The position numbers and the translations under genes are program-made. The notes below the pieces were generated by a model. The model did no database searches. It was not told the origin of the DNA and saw only the letters and a list, made by a program, of their open reading frames with translations. From Enoplolaimus lenunculus (taxonomy: Eukaryota; Nematoda; Enoplea; Enoplida; Thoracostomopsidae), in contig JASANG010002166.1 of assembly GCA_030248215.1 (NCBI GenBank), positions 246,087 through 310,086 of the forward strand: a stretch of 64,000 nucleotides of DNA, in the 5' to 3' direction. Shown here in pieces: positions 56,983 to 64,000 of the stretch (positions within the stretch are counted from its first letter, which is position 1; each line of letters opens with the position of its first letter).

Positions 56983-59900
56983 TCAATCGCTCAGTTGATC
57001 AATGAGGTAGGCCATCCGGTCTGAAAATACCAAAAAATATAATATTAAAGCTAATTCAAAAGACACATTTAAGTTGTTTTTTTTACTTTTTTCACATATA
57101 AAATTAAGATTTAGGGCAAAAATAATGATTTAGATTCAAAAGACAGATTTGGGTTGTTTTTTTTTACTTTTTTCACATAATAAGATTGAGGGCAAAAATA
57201 AAGATTTAGACAAAAGTTTAGGTTTAGGCATAGTTAAACTTTTACATCTCTACAACATGCTAACTCAAATACTAAGTATACAAAAATTGTATTAATTGAA
57301 AAAAATTTCAGCTACCGTCTATATCCCACGTTTACGTACAGGCTACAACAACACTGCACAGGGGCAGTATGTACAGTACAAAATTTCCACAAAACGAAAC
57401 CGTCTCGTGCTCGACCGACACGTTCGACTTGGTCGAGCGCTGAAATCAAGTACCTCACAGCCCCCATGAAATCAAAACCGCAAGTCTTCGCACGCTATTT
57501 TGGAAACCACCACATGCAACATTGTTTATCGCAATTGCTGTTATGTAAACTTGCAGGTACCACGCTCTACCAATAGGTGGGAGCCTTATGCAGCTTGTTG
57601 GCCACAAAACCTATACGCCGTGCTATTTCAATAAGACGGGGCCATTTTGGAGCGGATGGGTCTTCGGATACCGGGGCCGCAGCATTCGTTCGCCAAGAAT
57701 TCTTGTCACTCAAACAGTATCCAATATCATATTTGTTTGCTTACTCGTCCGCTCGCAAGTCTTGAATACGGTGTACGTTTGTCATCACCAAGCTAATTCT
57801 GGTCGCTTACTTTGATCATCGGTATCTTCATCATCATCAACAGCTCTTGCGTTTCGCTTGAACCAATACCGTTTTCCATAACCGCCATATCCACCGCTGC
57901 CGCCGTAGAAACTTGAATACCGAGACGGTTGATAAAATCGACTATAACTCATGCTATTCAACAATCGCGTTCGCCGCTCCCGTTGCAACAAATTGCTGTC
58001 TTCGAACGACGCATCGTTTTCAACTGGATCTTCAACAACTTGCTCATCGTCGAGAGAATCAGTCGGAATTACTCTGGTCTCAGTGTCGCCGCTAACGTCC
58101 GAGTCGTAATTGTTGTCGTTTGCTGAGAGTAAGTTACGCAGTATTGCCAACTCGTCATCATCATCTGTGACAATTTCGGCTGGAATTTCAACGACAACTG
58201 AAGACGAGCGCTTCTTGCGGTTTTCGTTTGAATCGCTCAAAATAGTCTTGGTGATGGCGCTGTTGTGTGTTGGGTGACGGCTCTGAGCAGCAGGTTGCGA
58301 ATTTGAAGCGGTATCTGTAATATATGTGGTATTTAAAAAAAGACAGAGCCCTGTCTGGCCCGAGCGTCAAGCTAATATAGCGGAGCGGTGATGAAATGCG
58401 CCGTTTATCGAGAGTCCTAAGATCATATCACGGTTTGTGGCGGTTTGCGTTTTACGCTTAAATTTAGACTTATGTTTAGGAATATGCTTATGCAACAGTT
58501 ACGGCCGTATTGGCGGCGACATGTGTGACATAAATTCACAGAAAAAACGTTTGCTGCTTACCTTGGTTGTCAGTTTTGGTTGCAATTTTCTGAAACACAA
58601 AAAACAGCTAAGATTATATACTGTAAAACTCAAAACTGTGTCATCATTAGGATTTTAGACTGTTATTTATTGAATGTTTTTACTGGTTACCTTAAATCAG
58701 GAAAAATAATTTGAAATCAACACGCGATTCAACTGCTATTTTATAGATGGGCACCGTGTAAATGGATATCCGGATATGTATCCGAAATTAATTATATATT
58801 CGGATTTTCGTAAATATCTGAATTTCCGTATATATATATACATATATATCCGGATACGGATATCCGCATATCCAGATATCCGCATATATCTTGTATATTC
58901 GAAATGCAGTTGTTCGCCAAAGTTTCGCCCCTCCAGTTCTTTTGTTCAAAATTTTATTTCCGTTGACTTTTTAATTTTGAGTTTTAAAAAAATCACGGAA
59001 AAGCGTAACCAACCCATATATTCAAGTTTTGAAACGTTTCATATGAGGCAATCACTGACTGATAAACATTGAAGATGAGTTTAAAGCTGACTGTGGACAA
59101 CATAACTTGAATCATTGCGTTCAACAGATTATTTTTATCAATTACAAGTTTGTTTTAGAATACCAACCTAAAGCCCTGATTCGCTATTTTACAAAATTGT
59201 GCGCTGCGGTTGGAATTGTTTAGTACATTTTTAGACAGTTATTTTAGTTAGACCATGTTACTTTGAGGAGCGAACCATTTATTAGCATGGCTATAATAGA
59301 ATAAGCTTTAGCTTTAGATTATTTTTTTGCTCAAGTTTAATCGGCTTAGGTTTAGGCTTAGGCTTTGACTTTAGGCTGAGGCTTAGGCTTAGTATTGTTT
59401 TATTTTTTTATATTGAAGTATGCCTAAATATGTGTATATTTTAAAGCATATTCTTGCCTATTTTGAACGGAAGGACACCTTATCTGTATAGTTCGAGCTG
59501 TAGAGTTTCAGGTTGCATTGGTTCAAAGACGCATACGAAGGAGAACCAAACCAACAAAACTTCAACTTGGCACAAGACATTGAGATCCCTCGCGCTGTCC
59601 GACGTCAAGCTCCTATAGCTGAGTTGTAAGATATGTTATTAAATGTAAACTTACCACGTTTGATGGTACAGGCTTTGTGTCTTCATCTGAAATTGAAAAA
59701 AAAATTGTTAAAGTATTCAAAATTACTACACATTGTTCAAAACTTTGGCTAATATGTTACACAGGGCCTTAAAACTAGCGTAAGCATATTTTGTAAGCCT
59801 AAGCCTAAAAAGCCTAAGCGTGTAATAATGAGCTTGAACCTAAGCCTAAAACCTAAGCAAAAAGTAGCCCAAAGCTTATGCTTATTCTATTGCAGTAGCG

Positions 59901-60495
59901 CGGAAAAATGTTCCGCCCCTGATCTTTACATGGGCTGAAAATTCAAGATCACTGTACCCGTTGTTACATTCTGTTTTCTGAAATATACACAAGATGTACA
60001 AATTCGAATTTAGTAGTGCTTAAATAAAGACGCCGCTTATCATTGTTTTTAACTTACAACTCGCTGAAAATGTATTTCTTACAAAGCAAAACGATGTAAA
60101 TAGTCAACCTACGGATCCCTCTCCAGCTAATATTAAAACCAATGGCAAAATTAAATAGCTTCGTGCCTTTATTCATAATTTATGTTTATTAGTCGTTCAA
60201 ATTTACGCAATGCGCAAAGTCGTTTGCGCAAAGCCGTTAGCGAATGCATAAAACTCTGTATGCAAATTTTCTACTTATAGAACAATACCGTCTATGTCCT
60301 ATGGAACTATTGCAAACAAAGTATGCTGGAAACTTGATCAAAATACGTATGTGCTGTATTTCATTTTGAATTACACAATTTACCATTATACGCTAAATTC
60401 TTACCTTTCTTTTTAGATGGTGCTGAATTAGCGCAATGCAACAATACTAACAGCACAATTACTACGCCGCGATATGCCGTACATTTCATCCCCAT
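56983..60495 (-). CDS. secreted acidic protein with dibasic sites, possible neuropeptide-like precursor
   Basis: Five minus-strand exons with matching phases: 60495-60405, 59685-59654 (32 bases), 58589-58562 (28 bases), 58314-57811, 57020-56983. The total is 693 bases, 230 residues. Residues 1-25 are a signal peptide (MGMKCTAYRGVVIVLLVLLH, cleavage near CANSA-PS). The body is acidic and Ser/Asn-rich with RKKR (83-86), RERR (162-165), GKR (197-199) and KR (203-204). Between RERR and GKR lies a Tyr/Gly/Ser-rich stretch ending FYGGSGGYGGYGKR. Cleavage there would leave a peptide with a C-terminal glycine that can be amidated, then YWF before the next KR. This looks like a neuropeptide-like or secreted structural precursor; the family is not recognised. 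Exon 4 could read through its donor (GATCAAA|GTAAGC) to a nearby stop, but the 57020 exon fits in phase and has a poly(A) signal. Confidence 0.8.
57055..57210. repeat. two ~78-base tandem units
   Basis: AAAAGACACATTTAAGTTG and AAAAGACAGATTTGGGTTG each lead into a T run, ACTTTTTTCACATA and GGGCAAAAATAA(T/A)GATTTAGA. They sit in the last intron of the secreted acidic protein gene. Confidence 0.8.
58440..58512 (-). mobile_element. TLM fragment in an intron
   Basis: TACGCTTAAATTTAGACTTA, GGAATATGCTTATGCAACAG, TTACGGCCGTATTGG. Confidence 0.5.
58755..58890. repeat. TATCCGGATA-rich patch
   Basis: Alternating ATCCGGATATG, CCGTATATATATATACATAT and GGATATCCGCATATCCAGAT. Related to CCGGATATCC patches at 18795-19170 and 34030-34440. 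Confidence 0.6.
59250..59400 (-). mobile_element. TLM element, second subfamily, one end lost
   Basis: GACCATGTTACTTTGAGGAG, AGAATAAGCTTTAGCTTTAG, GGCTTAGGTTTAGGCTTAGG; in an intron of the secreted protein gene. Confidence 0.65.
59764..59936 (+). mobile_element. TLM element
   Basis: AGGGCCTTAAAACTAGCGTA, AAGCCTAAGCCTAAAAAGCC, AAAAAGTAGCCCAAAGCTTA, GTTCCGCCCCTGATCTTTAC, ATGGGC. Confidence 0.75.
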
Positions 60496-60640
60496 TTGAT
60501 ACAACTGTACTATCTAACTAAAGCACAATTTAATTTAGTCAAAACCTCTTCTACCTACTGAAATAGTCAACAAGAAAAAGCATAATAAACGTCAAACCGT
60601 TTTTTATCAAAACTTGAATCGAACCCTAAGGGTTGCGCTA

Positions 60641-60894
60641 TACAACACACAAAAAAGTATTTCTGAATTTATTCAGAAAAGTGTTTTCTGTGGCAAATCT
60701 GAAAAATTTTGCTGATATTTAAGACAATTTTTCTAAAAATAAGTGGAAACCGTTTATTTTCAGACTTTATTTCAAAACGTTTTTTGAAAATATTTCTGTT
60801 AAAACAGAAATACTTTTCAAGTGCACCTTGCTAATCATATTTCTCAAATGTAAGAAATTTTTTCTTAAATATCAGAAATATTATTTTGAGTGTA
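60641..60894. mobile_element. MITE family M, copy 2 (diverged)
   Basis: ACACACAAAAAAGTATTTCTG at the left, CAGAAATATTATTTTGAGTG-TA at the right. Same kind of ends as 26175-26404, but the subterminal sequence differs. Confidence 0.65.
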
Positions 60895-61115
60895 GGCCCA
60901 TATTCTTAAATGCGTATAGTACCAATCATCAGTTAGTGATAGGTTTTCAAACTGACGAACAACTGCAATTGCAGATCAGACAATTGGTGCAATAGTAGCG
61001 CAAATTAAACGCAATGCATGTGTTGAATTTCGAACCTCATCCTGAGCATGTTCCAAAGTTACAGGACTTATCACCAACTGGTGATAGGTGCTATACACAT
61101 TTAAGAATACGGGCT
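60895..61115 (+). mobile_element. MITE family E, full length
   Basis: GGCCCATATTCTTAAATGCG…CATTTAAGAATACGGGCT, with subterminal AGTACCAATCATCAGTTAGT and CACCAACTGGTGATAGGTGC. It begins at the exact end of a family M element. Confidence 0.8.
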
Positions 61116-61690
61116 ATATTCACAGTGCCGACGGACACAGCCGCGCGCAAGGTAAAAATTCTTATTAAAAAGTGTGCTGTACTTCGGCACGGGCCACGAA
61201 ACAGATTTTATCCATATTTTCGTTAACAACGCATAACAGAGTGTGGCGATTAGCGGCGGCGTCCGACACAGCAAAGTGTAGCACAACCCTAAATCATCAA
61301 ATTAGTAACCGCCTCGAAACAACAATTAAAATTTTGAAAATTTTGACCCTTAATCGGTTGACCCATTTACAAGATTTTAATACAAGTTAGACCGTTCCAC
61401 GTGGCATGATCTGTATCAACGGATGTTTCATTTTGCCTAAACTTGTCGCACAAAATGGAAAATATTCAGTTGCATTTCATCAGGGGCGCCGACACAGATT
61501 AATCATATATAGGACTTAAAACAGATCCTTTTCACAGACCTTACAATCTAGTATGTTGAAATACAACGTAAACAAATAATCAAAATATTAAAACATAAAA
61601 TTCGAAGCTCCAATACGAATGGTAATTCACATTTTATTTTGTTAGAGATTTTAATTTCAAAAATTTTGAAGTTCGAACTATGATTTTTTC

Positions 61691-61881
61691 GGCCCATGTT
61701 ACCTTAAGGGGCGTCCAGGTTTCTAGTGGGTCCATAAAAGAACAGTTTTAGATTCTAGATTACATTTTTTTGCTTAGGGTTAGGCTTGGGCTTATGCTTA
61801 GGAACTTATTTTTGAAACGCTTTGGCTTAGGCTTAGGAATACGCTTAATCTACTGTTACGCCCCTCAAAGTAACATTGACC
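61691..61881 (-). mobile_element. TLM element, second subfamily
   Basis: GGCCCATGTTACCTTAAGGG…CGCCCCTCAAAGTAACATTG-ACC. Hexamer core broken by CTTATTTTTGAAACGCT. T-rich flanks hide any target duplication. Confidence 0.88.
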
Positions 61882-62905
61882 CTTTTTTTCTGTGGGACGA
61901 AGTATACAAGAGTCAGTACAGCATAAATGTTACAAAACCAAAAACGCCCCAATATTTATGTTAATAACAAAAATTTAAATCATTACATGAGTCTAACGTC
62001 ATCTGTTACAGGTTCAACTAGACACTGCTCACAGCCCTACTGCTTAGATAGATTAAAATCAGTGTTCGATGTTTATACTCAAATATATAAAATTTATAGC
62101 ATTCAATTTTTCGCAATACATGCGCTTATACAAAACTGAACAGTTCTTATAAAAATGTAGCTGTTTGTGACAAATTATACTCATTTCTTATCTATAACTA
62201 GACGAATAGGATTGGAAAAAATAAACAGAAACGAAATAACCTTATTTGTCATTTTGGCATTTTTAAGAGGAAAAACTACGCTTCGAAGACAAAAACGAGG
62301 CAGCGATAGTGTGATCCAAAGCGAAATAAGTAAAACAGTATTTTAGCGATTTTTTATGTTTTTAATTTCTTAACCATTTTTATACAGTTATTCTATCTTT
62401 TCAACACTTTTAGTGCAATTGTAAGCTGAATAAGCAAGCAGGCGAACGAGGACCACAACGACGACCAGTGACAAAAATTATCGACTTTTATCGTAAAGAC
62501 AAAACGTATTTTCGGTATGGGGTGGACAGTTGTTCAATCCCCCCCGTCAAGCTTAATCGTAAGCCGAAGCCAATGTCTAGTGTGTAAGGTTATGTGAAAA
62601 TCGGTAATTTTGAAATCTATGTGACAAAGTCGACAACAGGCAGCCAGCCATGCGCGAAACGATCATGAGAGGTTACTAAACCACAAACAAAATTATTCAA
62701 AACTAAACACGAGGCACGTCTCGATACAGCCGTTTAAGTCTTCGGATTACGGCAGAAATATAATATGTAAATCAGTGACCTGTGGCTACAAGTAAATATC
62801 GAGTGTTTTTATTAATGAAAATTTTTTTAATTTATTGTCTTTACTATGCTAAGCATCGCTTTAAAAGCATGGTACACAACAACGGATCGGGGAGTTCTAG
62901 CGATA

Positions 62906-63153
62906 CACTGTAAATTTCGATGATCGATTATCTCAGAGAGCGAATTAGTGATTTTTGGTTTATTTCTGAGTTAATGGCAGTAAACACTAACTCGCTCTGA
63001 GCTGATTTAATCCCAGGTGAGTTGATTCAATAACTCACAATGAGTTAATTCAATTTAGAAATCTGAGTTCTGGAAGACCTAATTCAGAGGTACAGGCTTC
63101 TGAGTGAATTCAACTCATTCTGAGTTAAAATCAACTCACTGAAATGTACAGGG
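62906..63153. mobile_element. foldback MITE (family D), copy 2
   Basis: CACTGTAAATTTCGATGATC…CAACTCACTGAAATGTACAG, with repeated GAGTTGATTCAATAACTCAC and GAATTCAACTCATTCTGAGT inside. Same family as 16374-16543. Confidence 0.7.
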
Positions 63154-64000
63154 TGGGATCATTCTGCATGCGAAGCTCCAAGCCTCATAAACTTCAACGA
63201 ATAAAATACCAGCTACGAACTGTGTCACAAGTTTAGCGTAAACGTGCATGTTAAGGTTGATATCGGATCCGACCTTATCAAGAAATGTTAGATCCGCTGC
63301 TTGATGCTACAGCTTATTTTAGAAACGTCAATGCCGGGTGAAACCGGTACACAAGTATGGACGCCATAAGAAAAAACCAATCTTTAAGCAGATTCTTTCA
63401 AAATAAAAATTCAATAAATAATCTATCCCCATGGTATAGTGAAATTTTTCTATGTTGATGACAAGTATAGTTCTTACACAAGGTACTACCTGTGTGAGCT
63501 ACGATTGTGTTTTAGGCCTTTCTGGTTTGATATAAAGAAACCTTGTCACATTCGTCGGTTTTGAGAAATACGTACCGTTTTGTATTAATTGGGTTTTTGC
63601 TTTCACGTAAAGTATACTTGCAAGAATGAACTAGAAGTTAAAGTGCCCCGAAAGGGCCATAGAAAAAAATATGTTTCCAGACTGCACGAAAGAGAAATTT
63701 GTAAAGTGCAGAAACAAATCGAAATATATTTTTATTGTTGAGCTTAATAGGCAGAAAATGGCTAAAATGCCCTAAATCCTGATGAACATCCTTAATCTGC
63801 AACTGAAACATATTCGCTGCTTGTCATTTTTCACAACAGTGTTGGTCTTCGTCAGTAAACTGCTTTCTTCAAAAATTGTAAACACAGAACTTTTCATTTT
63901 ATTTTATTGCAAGTGTCAGTCATTTTGCTATTTTGCAAGCAAACTATTTTCTGAAAATAACAAGCGCCGAACTGAATTAAGCTGGGCGTAACCGGATTTT

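Larger units (their letters stand above)
60496..64000. other. right end of window, no gene seen
   Basis: Families M and E abut at 60894/60895. A TLM lies at 61691 and a family D foldback at 62906. The segment 62210-62560 has basic protein-like frames (e.g. GKTTLRRQKRGSDS) but no splice or family support. Confidence 0.5.

Noticed and set aside
470-61881. True telomere or chromosome end
   Set aside because: TTAGGC tracts are short, in both orientations, inside bounded elements and surrounded by genes, so they are interstitial.
1-64000. CRISPR arrays, bacterial operons, rRNA, LTR or LINE elements
   Set aside because: No regular spaced repeats, no ribosome-binding sites or operons, no reverse transcriptase motif and no paired long direct repeats were seen.

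Overview
This is a eukaryotic window, most likely nematode. The commonest short motif is TTAGGC/GCCTAA, the nematode telomere hexamer, here scattered inside dispersed elements. Introns begin GT(A/G)AG and mostly end TTTCAG or TTTTAG, and one small gene has an acceptor 5 bases before its ATG, as in trans-spliced nematode genes. The DNA is AT-rich and crowded with short non-autonomous DNA transposons, which suggests a large, repeat-rich genome. I cannot name the species. Exons are short, so most genes below were built by hand from splice signals, codon phase and protein motifs.

Layout. 145-8641 (+): the 3' part of an M14 (A-type) zinc carboxypeptidase, running in from the left, with two in-phase candidate terminal exons 3 kb apart. 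10392-12879 (-): a complete 7-exon NFU1, the mitochondrial Fe-S scaffold, with one GC-AG intron. 16012-16347 (+): a small basic one-TM protein of unknown function. 16350-37200: mostly repeats, with one doubtful ORF at 27900-28223 (-). 37222-41352 (+): a secreted Ly6/activin-receptor-like cysteine domain with a very long disordered tail and a GPI-like C-terminus. 43474-44607 and 51113-52255 (both -): two paralogous ionotropic-glutamate-receptor-like proteins that keep the ligand-binding halves and M1, M3 and M4 but lack the pore loop. 53572-53763 (-): a C2H2 zinc-finger relic. 56983-60495 (-): a 5-exon secreted acidic protein with dibasic sites and a Gly-Lys-Arg amidation-type site.

Repeats take up much of the rest. 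The dominant family (called TLM here) has about 35 copies or pieces of 70-300 bp. It has GGCC-ended inverted termini, an internal run of telomere-like hexamers, and 8-bp target duplications at several copies, so it looks like a hAT-type MITE. Other families: a 450-bp TA-flanked MITE, two foldback families (TGAGTC-rich and GAGTTGA-rich), a 220-bp family with GGGCCCATATTC ends, a TACACACAAAATAA-ended family found abutting it twice, a TTAA-flanked MITE, GC-rich repeats, and a 46-bp perfect-arm hairpin. I saw no LTR element, reverse transcriptase, CRISPR array or rRNA.

The genes do not form a pathway. The notable points are exon duplication in the carboxypeptidase and possibly NFU1, the tandem pore-less receptor paralogues, and a telomere-like repeat spread as the core of a transposon.
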